From contig BCJC01000006.1 of the NCBI GenBank assembly GCA_001600175.1, forward strand, positions 263,968 to 327,967: 64,000 bases of DNA, given 5' to 3'. Of the stretch, positions 34,383 to 45,488 are shown piece by piece. Below the pieces are notes generated by a model, which made no database searches, was not told the origin of the DNA, and saw only the letters and a list, made by a program, of their open reading frames with translations. The DNA comes from Erythrobasidium yunnanense. Its lineage: Eukaryota > Basidiomycota > Cystobasidiomycetes > Erythrobasidiales > Erythrobasidiaceae. A program made the position numbers and the translations under genes. How positions within the stretch are numbered: the stretch's first letter is position 1; each line of letters starts with the position of its first letter.

Positions 34383-35171
34383 TAGCAGGAGTCCTGTTGT
34401 ATCAGACCTCCACAGTCGTGCATTTTTGCAATATTTAATGCACGCACGGTTACAGAGAAGTGAATCAGCTGACGTCTTCGCGTTATTGCCCATTACACCA
34501 ATCGACAACCGGGGTTGTGCAGTTTTCCGTACTGCGTCTGTACACGAGAGCTGGCGGAAAACGCTGCTCACCTCCCTTACGGCAATTGAGAGTCGTATGG
34601 CGGAAGCGGTCAGCTTGTACTCTTACCGCTACCGTTTCGGTGCATGCGGGATCCCAAGGCTGCATGCGGCGTCCCAAGAGTAATTCACACTCTCTGACTG
34701 TTCTTGAGTGTCGATAGATCCATCCTCCACCGTGGAAGGACACGATCAGCTTTCATAGGCAGCAACTTACGAAGAGCCTGAACAGGCCTGTGGCCGTATC
34801 GCCGTACTCATCAGTCACGAAGCTGCCGGTACATTTGCTACCTTACTCTGTTAGATCCCTTCGTGTGCAAAGTCTTTTTGCGTTGTTTCGCTGTGACATC
34901 TTACCAAATACATACCTCTGCTTCATTGAGACATACTTACTCATGACAGGAAGAGAAGATAGGAATAAGTAAACGAAATCATGGATATACTACCTTCGAG
35001 AGCTTTCGCTAGACCCGGTTGTTCGCGTAGGAGTGGAAGCTTTTTCGCGCGGGTTTATCCGCGTTCCAAAGTTGTCAGGTGATGGGATGCTGAGAGCATG
35101 GATCTTGTGCTGCGTTGCTTAGAGTGCGTGTGCGCGAAACTTCCCTGCTTTGAAGCGGAAAGAGACTGGGC
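34383..35171. other. Intergenic with a short direct repeat
   Basis: No supported gene. At 34641-34679 there are two near copies of TGCATGCGGGATCCCAAG, spaced 20 bases apart. The stretch carries the 3' ends of two convergent genes (cyclophilin and U1-70K). Confidence 0.4.
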
Positions 35172-36696
35172 TCAGTAGCGCGGCCTCTTGGCATCCCTGT
35201 CACCGTAGCCGCCTCTGTCGCCGCCATAACCTCCTCCACCTCCTCCTCTACTGTCTCTGCTGTCATATCCGCCGCCGCCGCCGCCAGAAGATCCTCTGGG
35301 TACTTCGAAGTTACCGCCGTATCCAGCAGGACCAGAAGGCGCACCACCTCGAGACTGATATCCTCCACTGCTACTACCGCCCCCGCCGAATCCTCCTTGC
35401 GAAGGTGGTCCAGAGTTGCTTCCTCCGCCAGAAGCTCGTGATCCCCAGCCTGAGCCTTGTTGGCCGATGATGTCTTTTTGATTGAAACCTCCTCCTCCGC
35501 CTCCAGGCGGACCACCTCTATCGCCTCCTCTATCACCCCCAGAGAAGCCTCCTCTGAAGCCAACACCTCCTCCTCGAGGCGGCCCACCGAAACCGCCTCT
35601 GGGCGGACCTCCGAATCCTCCTCCTCGACCGCCTCCAAAGCCTCCTCTTCCTCCAAATCCACCGCCTCGTCCTCCGCCGAAGCCACCACGACCGCCTCCG
35701 AACGAAGGTGGTGCAGCTTCTGCTGCTGAAACAGGTTTGGGACGACCGCCTAAGCCTCCGCCCAAACGACGTGGCTTCCAGCCTTTGACTGTACGACCAC
35801 GCTCGACATCGACCAGTATGCGTCGGCCTAGAATCTTGATTCCTTCCGCGTCCTTATATGCGGCTGTCGAGGGCCTGAATCAGCTAGGTACGCACAAACA
35901 GGGAACGTCACGGCATACCCTTCATGTCCTTCTCACGCTCGTATAGTATGAATGCATATCCTCTTGATTTGCCCTTGTTTTTGGTGCTCTTGACACGAAT
36001 AACCTTAAGGCGCTCAATCGGGCCGTACATGCCAAACTCTCTGCGTAGATCTTCTTCTGTCGCATTGTAGTGTAGACGAGAGATGAAGAGCGTCTTGTAC
36101 GGGTCGCCCACAGCCTCTGGATCTTCGGTAGGTTTGTCTGTGAGGATCAACCATCAACGGTAACAGCACACGACAGTCGAGGGTCAGTATGGAGACCAAT
36201 GAAGTACAGTATACGACTTACACTCTGCAAGCGCAGCCTTGAAGTTCTCCTCTCGCTTGCGCTTCTTTTCGAGCTGCCTGAGCCTGTACTTTTCAGCTTC
36301 GGTGTAGGACAGGCCCTGCTCCTCTGCCTTCTTGATGGCGAGTTCTCCGACTTGTTCTTTACTTTCTTCGATGATTTCGCCCGTCTCTTCAGGCTCCTCC
36401 ATCTTTGCGTCGTCGGTCTTCGCAGCGCTTTCTTCACCGTTTGGCTCAGCTTTTACAGCCGCAGATTTGGCATCTTTGCCAGTCCCAGTCTTGCCATTCT
36501 TCTTTGCAGCTTCGTCTTCAGCTTCAGCTTCCTTGAGCGCTGCTTCTGCCCGGATTTCATCGAGGATCCCAGCGAGCCCTTCGAGCTTGCGGTCGCCCAG
36601 CTCGTTGTACCAATCTGGGCCAGCAGGCTTGATATATGGAACCGGCGCTCGAGGCGCAAAGTTGCGCAGCAAATTAGGCGGCAGAAGATGGGTCAT
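35172..36696 (-). CDS. U1 small nuclear ribonucleoprotein 70 kDa (U1-70K)
   Basis: It binds stem-loop I of U1 snRNA in the spliceosome. The N-terminus [20 protein letters not shown] matches the U1-70K tail that contacts Sm proteins. Between it and the RRM lies an unusually long acidic, Lys-rich insert (about residues 50-150, [15 protein letters not shown] and later [13 protein letters not shown]). The RRM shows [20 protein letters not shown] (RNP2) and [13 protein letters not shown] (RNP1), and after splicing [20 protein letters not shown] and the conserved [19 protein letters not shown]. The C-terminal 170 residues are a Gly/Arg-rich RGG tail instead of the RS domain of animals. It ends DRDAKRPRY at 35172. 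Two or three introns. Confidence 0.92.
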
Positions 36697-36832
36697 CACT
36701 GCGCTTTGGAAGGAGCGAAAGGGTTGGCTATGATATGCAAGCACGTCGCATAATCTTAGCCCACATCTTCAAGAGCAGCCTTGTATACTGAAATCCACAT
36801 CAAGACAGCGATATATAACAACTTGTTCCAAC

Positions 36833-39800
36833 TCAGTAAATGTCAGCACTCGATGAGCTGCGGATAATAGTCTCTGCTGGCAGCTCCTGGCTCCATGTCC
36901 GATCATCCAATGATCTCCCGTTGTTATTACTACCATCCATACCTCTTCTCCGTGTATTATCGTACGTGCGCGGCAGATCGAGCGATCCAGTACTCCTGTT
37001 CCTCGAGAAACCTGATGAGGGTCCGTTATCGAGAGAGGGGAATACTGCACAATACGAAGTAAGCATTTACCATATGTATTGTTGCAGGCCTATTGACATA
37101 CTCACGCTTCTGCCAGAAACCACCGCCTCCGCTGCCAGATCCTCCACTTCCAGTACCAATAGACATCTTGGGTCTAGGCTTAGGCAGGCTCATCTTTCTA
37201 AGTCTGTTAATGGTTCCTTGTGATCTGATCGGCTTGCCTCCTCCCACTCCAGGTCCATATCGGCCTACGGTCCCATCGCCCAGCTCGGTTTCTGACGAAT
37301 AGCCCGAGCGAACGTTACCGGTGGATGCATTTCCTCCAGGAGTGCGATTGACATCCATAGAAGCGCTTCTTCCATAGGTGCCTTCTGCGTTGGCAGGGAC
37401 AGCCAGCTCGTTTACCCTGCTACCACCTTTCTTGCCAGACTTGGGATCGGAAGGAATAGGTGGGAGAGCCATAGTAGGTGGAGTATAATATGGTATCTCA
37501 CCATCGTCTAACTCTTGCGGACTAGTGACTGGAATAACGATATCTGGCTGCGAAGCGAACGTGACGGATTGCCCGCTCGCTTGTCGATTTCTTCCATTCA
37601 TCTCCGGTCGAGCGGACTGATGAGCGTCAACGGAGCCGAACTCGTCAGTGCTAGCATTCTTGCGACCTCTGCCAGAGAAGGTGCGCTTCAAGCTATCCTT
37701 GAAAGAAAGCTTGCGGCCACCACTGCCGCTTCCGGATCGGTTGTAGCCTGAGGGAGGAGGGCGCGAGCCAGCATGCTGCTGCTCTCTGCCGCCATAGAAT
37801 GCTGCAGAAGCGTCTTGAGAAGCCTCAGCTGGTGTGACCACGCTTGCGTTGGCGTTGGATGGATGTCCTGCAGAAGTAGCAGGTGGGATACCCTTACTAG
37901 CAGTCGTAGGAAATACAATCAGCGTTTGCGAGCGATATTTACGTTGCGCTGGAAGTGCTCACGTCTCCTCCAGCCTCTTCTTCTTGAAGTCCTTTCTTCG
38001 CTTCTGCGTATCTTCAATCATCTTTCTCGTCCATTCTGCAGTCTGTATATCCTTTCCTTGAGCCTGAGCTTCATCTTGCTCTCTGAGTAAGGCACTCATG
38101 CTCCTCTCATCGTCATCCGCGTCTTGTAGACCATGGGCGTTGTCCTGCATCTGGTCTTGCGAGACTAGGCCTTGGTACTCCTCCAGGTTCGACGAGGTCT
38201 CCGAAGCGTCATCTTCGCTACTCGAAGCACCCCTAAGAAGACCACCTGATGAGAGGCGCGGCTTCGATGAAACAGTACCTTCCAAAAGATCGAGATACGT
38301 GTCGACTTCGTGCTCTGGCACCTCTTCAGCGCGCAAGAGCGCAAGTTGCTGTTTCTCCATCTTCAGCTTCAAGGCGGAAATGATCTGCTTGTCTCGAAGG
38401 TGACGAGCCTGGAGGCGCTCGAATTCGGCATCTCGCTCCTTCTCGGCCGTGAGGATCTGCAGCATGTGTGAAATCAGTCATCGTGGAAAGCAACAAGAAC
38501 GATACGCTTACGGCGTCAAGCTCTCCTTCAGCGGCTCTGAGCTCAGTCTGATACTGAGTAACAAGCTTTCTCTCAGCTCTGTGAGTACTGATCAGCAGCC
38601 AATCAAGATCAAGTAACAATAGCAAACTCACTTCAGAGCCTGCGCGAGTCTGTCAAGCAGATCGTCCTTCTTGATACTTCGGTCCGAAGCAGACGAGCTC
38701 GTTCTTCTCCTCAGTCCGTTCTGTCCAGCACTACCATTTCCCGAAGCCGTAATAGAAGCATTGAGCGGGTTGTTCGCTCCAGACACTGGAGGAGGTGCTT
38801 TTCTAGGACTTCCTGGCGCAGCAGCAGCTCTAGTCTGATGACCGTTCTTGTCATTACTCGGTAGAGCAGTCTGGGACGAGTTCGCAGTGCTGCTCTGTGG
38901 GAAAGCATATTGCTGCGACTGCTTGCTTGTCTTCCGCTGATGCTCTCGCTGCGACTTCTGTTGAGCGGCTACTGCATCTCGAATAGCTTTCTCCTTCCTG
39001 TCTTTATCGCGGGACGAACTCTTTGCATTGGCTGCATTTGCGATCGCGGTCGCGTGTGCAGAAGTAGGACTGCCGGATGCGCTGTTCTGTTGCTGATTGA
39101 AGGGAGAGCCGAGCGTGCCTGTCGAGACTTTCGTCTTTCTGGTATTCATAGGTATGCCGGAAGCTGCGATAGGGTCGTGGGATCCGTGTGCTGACGTGTG
39201 AGCTGCAGATGGTTATCGCGCGGCGAAGGGGGGAGCAGTCCAAGGAGCATGCGAGCTTTGACTGGTCAGATAAGCTTTACTTTTCGCAAGAGCGGGCCAC
39301 TCACCGGCCAGTGCTTCAGCACTCAGTACATGACCCTTCTGTCCATTCTTCGCCGAGAGAAGGTAAAAGTTTCTGTCCGCTTTGATCATATCGTTGGTTG
39401 CGTCCCCTTCTCCTTCCGCAGTCGGCGACATGGAGTTTTCGTACTCTGGGTCCTGTCCGACTGGGTCTGCGTAGAAGTAAGGTACTCTCAAATCCGCCGC
39501 AATAGCTGGGTCCACACCCTCATCGAAGCGCGGCATGGAGCGTGAATCTTGTGCATGCTCCTCGGCGCCGTTCGGATTAGGAGGCTCAGAGCCATAAGGA
39601 CGAGAGCGGAGGATGTTGTTGCCTCGCTTGATGCCGATTGTGTTCATGGGTGGGACAGATGAGCCAAGTGTAGACTGAGTGTACCCGCTGTCTTCGCGGA
39701 CGTGAGGCGCACCGCCAGTGAGTGACTGAGAGTCGTTCATATGGATATAAGAGGAAGAAGCTTGATTGTCGTGAGGTACAGACGGTGAGCGGGGTCTGCC

Positions 39801-39860
39801 GCCGTTGCGATCCTGCTGCGAAGCCTGCTGTCCGACACGTTCTCCGCTTTTGTAGTTCAT
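36833..39860 (-). CDS. Large unrecognised protein with central coiled coil
   Basis: Family not recognised. From ATG 39860 (MNYKSGERVGQQ) a disordered region reaches EALAGEWPALAK. An intron then leads to HTSAHGSHDPIAASGIPMNT and another Ser/Gln-rich stretch. The central part is a strong coiled coil: DDLLDRLAQALK, AERKLVTQYQTELRAAEGEL, ILTAEKERDAEFERLQARHL and DKQIISALKLKMEKQQLALL. An acidic stretch and a basic helix (RKMIEDTQKRRKDFKKKRLE) follow. The C-terminal third is Gly/Ser/Pro-rich with the basic patch KLSFKDSLKRTFSGRGRK and ends with SSSSADIY at 36833. The architecture suggests a scaffold, perhaps at the cell cortex; this is inference. The ATG inside the second exon could be an alternative start. 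Confidence 0.6.
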
Positions 39861-41453
39861 CGACTCTGTGGATGAGCCTGACAATCGTTCGCGTTGGAAG
39901 TGCGCTCGTAGTGTTGCTAGACACTGCGCTTCGATAACTTGCTGACGAGTTTGACTTGCAGGACGGATGTTTTCGGACGTTCTACCTTTCGTGCCCCGAT
40001 ACAGCCAGAGTGCAGAGGTAGACGACGAACAAGCAGAGTGAGAGCAGTGGCTGCCGTATGCAGCAGTACCAAGCTAGGACAGCGAGGCAGCCAGGTCGCA
40101 GCCAAAACGAGGCGTTTGTAGAAGCAGATTCTGGCTTTCGCAACTTCGTGTTTGCGAAGGGGCTTTCGCAACGTCGTGTTTGCGAAGGCGTAAGCGGTCT
40201 GTGCGTGTCTTCGATGTAGATTATGTGTCTCTTGAGGCTGTCTAGGGATCAGAGCGGTCGTGAGCAGCAGGAGCAGAAGAGAAGCTCCATCTCATCGAGC
40301 GCAAAGCTTCTTGTTGATGCTGTGCATGTGCAGGATCTGATCTGCCCGGATCGTTTCCCGGTGGTTCGCGTCGAGTCTGATTACGCATAGGGTCAGTGCA
40401 CCAGCGTTTCAGCGGTTCAGTCAGGTTGCATGACAGGCGGCAGTACGTTCGCAATCTAGGGACGTTGCTTCGGTGCGCATTGCATTGTAAGCTGAGCTCG
40501 GCGTTGCTGTCGTCGCTGCACTACGGCTCTGCTTCTCGCTAACTTCGAAGTCCGTTGGGCGTTGCGAATGGTGCACGCATGGTGTTGCCAAATGTCGTAT
40601 GCTCGCATCATCACTCTGACGGTAAGGTCTTCAGCTGTCTGCATTGGCGGGAAGCAAGATCGATTTTTGCGTCAAGCTGGCCCCGGACCTCATCGAGATG
40701 CCCAGAAGAAAGAGCACCATTTGTAATTATGCCATATCTGAGCAAGACAGATTGCAAGACGGACTTTCTCAGCAACCCGTCCAATTTCATGAGACAAGCG
40801 CACCGCGTCTTCCCCTCAACAGCCTCGTCTCGCTCAGCATTTCATCTCTCGCCATCCTCCCTACTCCCTACTCCCTACTCCCTTCGCTTCCCTTACCTTC
40901 CCTGTTGTGCTGTGCCCCAAAGTATTGTCCCTTCGCTTAAGTCTCTTTATGCCAGCGTCTGGGACAGGTCAGACGGTGATATCCGGTCGAAGTGCCACGA
41001 GACATTGACGCAACACGTATGCGGTCGAGTCCAGCACCGTGCTACGGCGGTAACTGCTGAGCGCCTTTCCCTCCTCGATTCCAGACATATGGTACAGGCT
41101 GGGCCGTACGTTCATACGATCTCAGCGGATGCAGATGCCGAGTAGTAGCAGGTGCCTTACGTGCCGATTAGCAACAGTATCTGCTTTTCGTACACTATCT
41201 TCGGATGAAAGGTGTGGACGTCAACCTTTGCTAGCTGAAAGGCGCTCGAAAAGCAGCCGTTCGGCTCCGCTGACTCAGATCGTCTCAAAGCCGCTTCACA
41301 AGGCTAGTGTCCGCAATTCAGCGACTCTCAAACGGACTTTTTAAGAGAATTCCGTTTCTCCTTTCCACACGCATACAGCAATCTCTGCGTTAACAGAAAT
41401 CTATCGGCATACAGAAACCTCTGGAAGGTCTGTATTCCTCATACATATCAGCC
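39861..41453. other. Long divergent intergenic region
   Basis: It separates the coiled-coil gene (minus) from the small protein gene at 41454 (plus). It contains the 28-base tandem repeat at 40133-40187 and a CTACTCC triplet at about 40861-40881. An open frame at 40555-41145 has no recognisable features and low-quality composition, so I do not call it a gene. Confidence 0.45.
40133..40187. repeat. Tandem repeat, two 27-base copies, each an inverted repeat
   Basis: Copies at 40133-40159 and 40161-40187 differ at one base. Each begins CTTTCGCAA and ends TTTGCGAAG, so each unit is itself an imperfect palindrome. Located about 270 bases upstream of the coiled-coil gene start. Confidence 0.85.
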
Positions 41454-41933
41454 ATGGCCTACAACCCGCAGAACAACAATCGAACCAATTTCCGTCCAGC
41501 TGTCACTGTCACTGTCGGCCGTCAACCCAATCCTCCCGTTCGCAGAGGAACAACGATGGCATTAAGCGGTCCATCAAGCCCGATGCCGCAGCGTACATCG
41601 GTACAGACAGATGACCAGAATCAAATCAAGGCTCTCAAAGAGAGAGTAGTGGCGCTCGAGGCTGAGGTTGCGCGCTTGAAAAGGCAGCTCGCAACGGCTA
41701 AGCCGTGAGTAGTCGCCGTAGATTCGGTTTCCACAGAACAGGAGCTGACTTGACATGTCCGAATCGTCAGCGACCTCAACAGATCGTCCAGCTACGCCGA
41801 TGGCGATTACCCTTTCGTGGACTGGGAGACCTGTGGCATTGACTTCGAGAACCGTGTGGTCAAATGCGAGGACGGGATCAAATTCACGTTTGCCGCTCTC
41901 AAGAAAGAGAAGGATGCCAAGCTGATGAGATAG
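41454..41933 (+). CDS. Small coiled-coil protein, paralogue of the 43420-44380 gene
   Basis: Not a family I recognise. About 137 residues in two exons. The N-terminus MAYNPQNNNRTNFRPAV is basic and disordered. A short coiled coil follows (QIKALKERVVALEAEVARLK), and the intron splits a Pro codon at about 41706. The second exon reads DLNRSSSYADGDYPFVDWE, then IDFENRVVKCEDGIKFTFAA and LKKEKDAKLMR. That second-exon module is also found in the gene at 43420-44380 (RSSGYVDGEYP, SDQVIECNDGI, DAK). The conserved features are an acidic turn, one Cys and DGI. No signal peptide. Confidence 0.65.
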
Positions 41934-42313
41934 TTCACCTTTCTATGCAACTCTCAACCAAGGCACGAGACAGAGAGCCAATCCGGTAGAAACGACTACG
42001 AATTCTGCAGGACCTTTAAAGCTGTACGGGTCATCAACCGTCAGCCTGAACTCGTGGTGAGATAGATGCCAGCACCGGGAAACAATGGACATATGTGCTA
42101 TCTTTAAGTGTGAAGATATCTCAAAGCCTGCTTCGCTCCCCTCTGTGTTGCTGGCTGCAAACGTCGTTACAACCAACTCTCTACTGATCCGAACTCTGAG
42201 CGACGCGATGCAGCCACCACACAAGCAGATCACTTCAAGACCGTGAACTCTAATCTACTGTAAGACGGAAAGTACTGCTGTATCTCCAAAGTTCTCCACA
42301 TAACGCTTACTTC
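41934..42313. other. Convergent intergenic region, no gene seen
   Basis: It lies between two convergent 3' ends. No supported exon. Confidence 0.4.
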
Positions 42314-43228
42314 TCATTCGTTCGATGCCTCCCTAGCCTTGACCAGTTCTTCCAGAGACCCAAACCTCCAGTCGTATTTGATACCCTCGGGGACGCCCTC
42401 CCTCCCTATGTTCTGTCGATCAATGAAGGCCGATCTGATATCCATCTCGTTACAAACTGCATGATCGCTTCTGAGCCCTTGCGCCACCATGAGTATATCC
42501 TCTTTCTGCACTCCGAATTCGGTCTTTGCTAGATGCAACAAATAGTCGAATACTACTGTTGATGGCTTGAATGCTTTTGTGGTTGTTGAACTCAGGCGGC
42601 GTGCGAACGGGACGCCTTGTAGCGCTCCGGAATCACAGATCGTATCAAGCGCTTGGGCATCCATATTCGTTAGTGGAATGAGGATACAGCCACTTGAAGC
42701 GAGAGATTGTAGGGCTGCGACTGTATCTGGGAAAGCTGGCCATTCTGAGATAGATCGTCCAACAACGGCGCTCTCTTCAGATGTAGCTTGTTCTTTTCCA
42801 TCAGACAGCGAAATGACGAGATCTTCTGTAACGCGAGCTAGGAGACGTTCATAAGATAGGGAAGAAGGTGTATTGTCCTTGATGTGCCTCCGAGTGATGT
42901 CTTCGAAGCGATCGAAAAGCTCGGTATCTGATAGCGAAGATGGGAGTTTGTGCCGAATGGGTTGTAAAGCGGACAATACGCCAGTCTTCTCATCGAGAAG
43001 CGTGCCCATCAAATCGAAAGCCAGCAATCTGTACGACGACAGCGGTCGCGCTTTAGAAGGCGAGGTCATCCTTTCTCTTCTATGTACCTCGTGCGGTGAG
43101 CTGGAAAACTGGCTGGCAGGCGTGCATGAGGGTTCTTGTGTACATCTTCTCGGTGAGCTTGCGCTTACTTGTGCTCTGAGCTTTGTGAGGATGGGAGAAG
43201 TCAAAGCCGGACGATTATCGAGATGCAT
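42314..43228 (-). CDS. HAD-superfamily hydrolase, haloacid dehalogenase-like
   Basis: A single-exon gene. The nucleophile motif reads LLAFDLMGTLLDE: the Asp plus two position is Met, as expected for 2-haloacid dehalogenase-type members (DxYGT), not for phosphatases, which need a second Asp. Motif II is IPLTNMDAQAL, the Lys motif is STTTKAFKPS, and the region DILMVAQGLRSDHAVCNEMD stands where the acidic motif usually is, with Gln-Gly in place of the common Gly-Asp. Two starts are possible: 43228 (MHLDNRPALTSPILTKLRAQ, a basic leader that could target mitochondria) or 43069 (MTSPSKARPLSSYRLLAFD), which gives the usual length of about 250. The substrate is unknown. Confidence 0.82.
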   Translation of the reverse strand: MHLDNRPALTSPILTKLRAQVSASSPRRCTQEPSCTPASQFSSSPHEVHRRERMTSPSKARPLSSYRLLAFDLMGTLLDEKTGVLSALQPIRHKLPSSLSDTELFDRFEDITRRHIKDNTPSSLSYERLLARVTEDLVISLSDGKEQATSEESAVVGRSISEWPAFPDTVAALQSLASSGCILIPLTNMDAQALDTICDSGALQGVPFARRLSSTTTKAFKPSTVVFDYLLHLAKTEFGVQKEDILMVAQGLRSDHAVCNEMDIRSAFIDRQNIGREGVPEGIKYDWRFGSLEELVKAREASNE

Positions 43229-43419
43229 ATGTCACAAAAGATGAAGACCTGGCAAGATATAAGATTGGTGACAAAATCTCATTCTCGAGGGTGTAGTGCA
43301 CCTATCCTCGTCTAAAGACTTCGCAGCCATACGTACATCACTTCGCTTTCCTCCTCATCCTCCCGGCTGGTCATATCGGTTGTTCTTCTGTCCAGTTTTC
43401 CTACCTAACCTCTCTGCCT

Positions 43420-44380
43420 CTATCCATCTTTGACAAGTAAAGGCTCGCCCTTACTGACTTTGACAGCTCTATAAACCTTTCGGAACTCGTAGGCGGCTTT
43501 CCCGAATCTGAATCTGGCATCTGCATTGCCTGTGCGAGTCTCTCTTCGGTTCCGTTTGCCGATTGCTTTACTGTTATCGCAGAGGTCAATCAGGCTTTGA
43601 CATACTTTGGCGTCTGTGTCTTGCTTGAAAGCGGAAAGTTGGAATGAAATGCCGTTATAATGAATGCCGTCATTACACTCGATAACTTGGTCAGAGAAAT
43701 TGATGACTCTTATTGGGTACTCTCCATCCACATAGCCTGAGGACCTATCGGAGGCACAGGCACTTTGCACATTGCGGAGTTTAGCTAGGTATGTGTCGAG
43801 GAATGATAGCATCCATGCCTACTTACGATCCAATCTTTACAAGATAACTTCTAGAGGCCGTAATCTCAGCTTGAAGTTTTCCAATCGCTTCTTGGAGAGT
43901 CTTTCCCAATCGCACATTCGGAAACTCGCTTCTGAAGCGTGTAACTAGAGCCTGGGCCTTAAGTCCGACTTCTTGAATAGCGTGAACCGTACGAGCCTCT
44001 TCGGGCAGACTATTCAAGCGCATGAGCTCGTAATCCATCACCGCATCAATCTCTCGAAGCGCCTTGAGCTCTGCTGGTGTATATGTGCGAGGCTGTGTCA
44101 CTGGCACTTGGCCAATCTGGCTTTGTGGACCATCTGAGGTAGAGACCGATATTTTTCTAAGCGGAAGACCAGATTGAGTCTTGACAGATCCGGAGTGTGA
44201 GCGAGTCTCTTTGCCGGCATTTGATAGGGTTGGAGCATGAATCGACCCAGATCGTTGTCTTCGATGTTGAGAGCCATCGGAACTCATCGAGGTAGTTCTG
44301 CGAGCGGGAGTGCCAGGTCGCGAAGTCATTGATCTTTGGCGTGGAGGCGTCTTGCAGCTATTCTGCGATGCTGAACTCAT
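43420..44380 (-). CDS. Unrecognised protein sharing a module with the 41454 gene
   Basis: About 300 residues in two exons. The first exon has a Ser/Arg/Thr-rich disordered N-terminus (TPPRQRSMTSRPGTPARR) and a helical part (PAELKALREIDAVMDYELMR, KTLQEAIGKLQAEITASRSY). After an intron at about 43822, the second exon reads AKLRNVQSACASDRSSGYVD, GEYPIRVINFSDQVIECNDG, ISFQLSAFKQDTDAKVC and a basic end with RKVYRAVKVSKGEPLLVKDG. The module RSSxYxDGxYP...(V/I)xCxDGI...DAK is shared with the smaller gene at 41454-41933. No family name can be given. Confidence 0.62.
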
Positions 44381-44850
44381 TGCTTGCTTGCTTACGCGTG
44401 TTGGAAGTCTGCCAGAAACTTGTGCTGAGTAGCTATGATTGTGGATTGTGCTGCTGGGCAGTACCTAATGGCCGTTTTCAGGTCCGTGTGTGGGAAAGAG
44501 TAACGAGTCTGGGCGGACTGACGAGTGCGTCACTGTAGTAGCTAGTGAGGCGGATCCAAGGCCCTATGAAAAAGGACTGAATGGCGGCTATTACAGAAGG
44601 GGGGTTTAGAGTGGCTGCTTTCCGGTCGCAAGTCCACTTGTGAAAGCTTACGCCTTCTGTCAGTCTTTGATATGTATGTCAGCAAAGAGTGCTCTTTCGG
44701 TACCGGGAGCTGGCAGAACAGAAGAAGCCCTTGCTTGTGGGAATTCTAGCTACATATTGACAAAATCCAGCAGTCCAGAAAGTCGGGAATCGGAAATGAA
44801 CGAAGTGTTGTATATACGATAGGATTATGGGTCTTTCTCTGCATCGGGGT
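44381..44850. other. Intergenic, no gene seen
   Basis: It should contain the promoter of the minus-strand gene that starts at 44380 and the 3' end of the Isd11-like gene. No supported exon. Confidence 0.4.
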
Positions 44851-45309
44851 TTACGGGCTGCCCAGCTCCTCCGGCACTGCGGCAAGAACGAAATCAGCGA
44901 TTCCAACGACGAGAGAGACGACAAAGACTTGCGCTTGCTCCATGCCTGCTCCACCACCTCCAGCACTTTGTATGACTCCTAATCCTTCCACCACCAGTTT
45001 CGGCGCGATGAACAAGTTATTGACTACGCTCGACCTCCTCCAAGTTTCGAGATCTTTATTCGCTGTTTCCCACCATTTCTCCAATGCCTTCTTCCCCTGT
45101 TCATCTAACGCTTCTGACAAATCCTCTGATGATGAGCTGCTTTTGCCAACGATTGCTGGCAGTTCATCGTTGAATTTCCTGTTTGCTACTCTTTGAAAGT
45201 ATTCTCTGAAGTTGTAGGATTGGAAGGAGGAGGCTGTAGTCTGATAAGCAGATTGGAGGGAGGATATGGAGGTGCGGGTGATGCTGCGACGGACGAGGGA
45301 GGGGAGCAT
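44851..45309 (-). CDS. Isd11/LYRM4-like protein with altered LYR site and hydrophobic tail
   Basis: Isd11 stabilises the cysteine desulfurase Nfs1 in the mitochondrial matrix for Fe-S cluster assembly. The family core is clear: SFQSYNFREYFQR and ANKDLETWRRSSVVNNLF, then KLVVEG, aligning with yeast Isd11 NYNFREYF, EAKNDLGVLKRQSVISQ and RLVVE. Two things are odd. The LYR/LYK tripeptide expected about 15 residues before YNFREYF is replaced (SLQSAYQ instead of SLYxEFx). The protein also continues about 40 residues beyond the usual end, with a hydrophobic segment (AQVFVVSLVVGIADFVLAAV). The N-terminus MLPSLVRRSITRTSISSL looks like a matrix presequence. Single exon, 152 residues against about 95 in yeast. 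Confidence 0.68.
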   Translation of the reverse strand: MLPSLVRRSITRTSISSLQSAYQTTASSFQSYNFREYFQRVANRKFNDELPAIVGKSSSSSEDLSEALDEQGKKALEKWWETANKDLETWRRSSVVNNLFIAPKLVVEGLGVIQSAGGGGAGMEQAQVFVVSLVVGIADFVLAAVPEELGSP

Positions 45310-45488
45310 GATTGACTATCAATCACTGATGAAGATGGATGGAGCAGAGGCAAGAGATGACAAATCAAAGTAGATGCAAGAGATAGACTGAAGTATATAG
45401 CTTGTGATGGTACAACAACGTTGAACATTACTAACCACTCTGAATCAGACTGCAATGCTACGCTACCTCTTCCGCCGCCCTTCGCTGT

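Noticed and set aside
35457-35946. Pro-rich and Ser-rich frames opposite the U1-70K tail
   Set aside because: They are antisense shadows of the Gly/Arg-rich coding sequence.
40555-41145. Open frame of 196 codons on the plus strand
   Set aside because: No family features, mixed composition with CTACTCC repeats, no splice or codon support; it lies in a promoter region.
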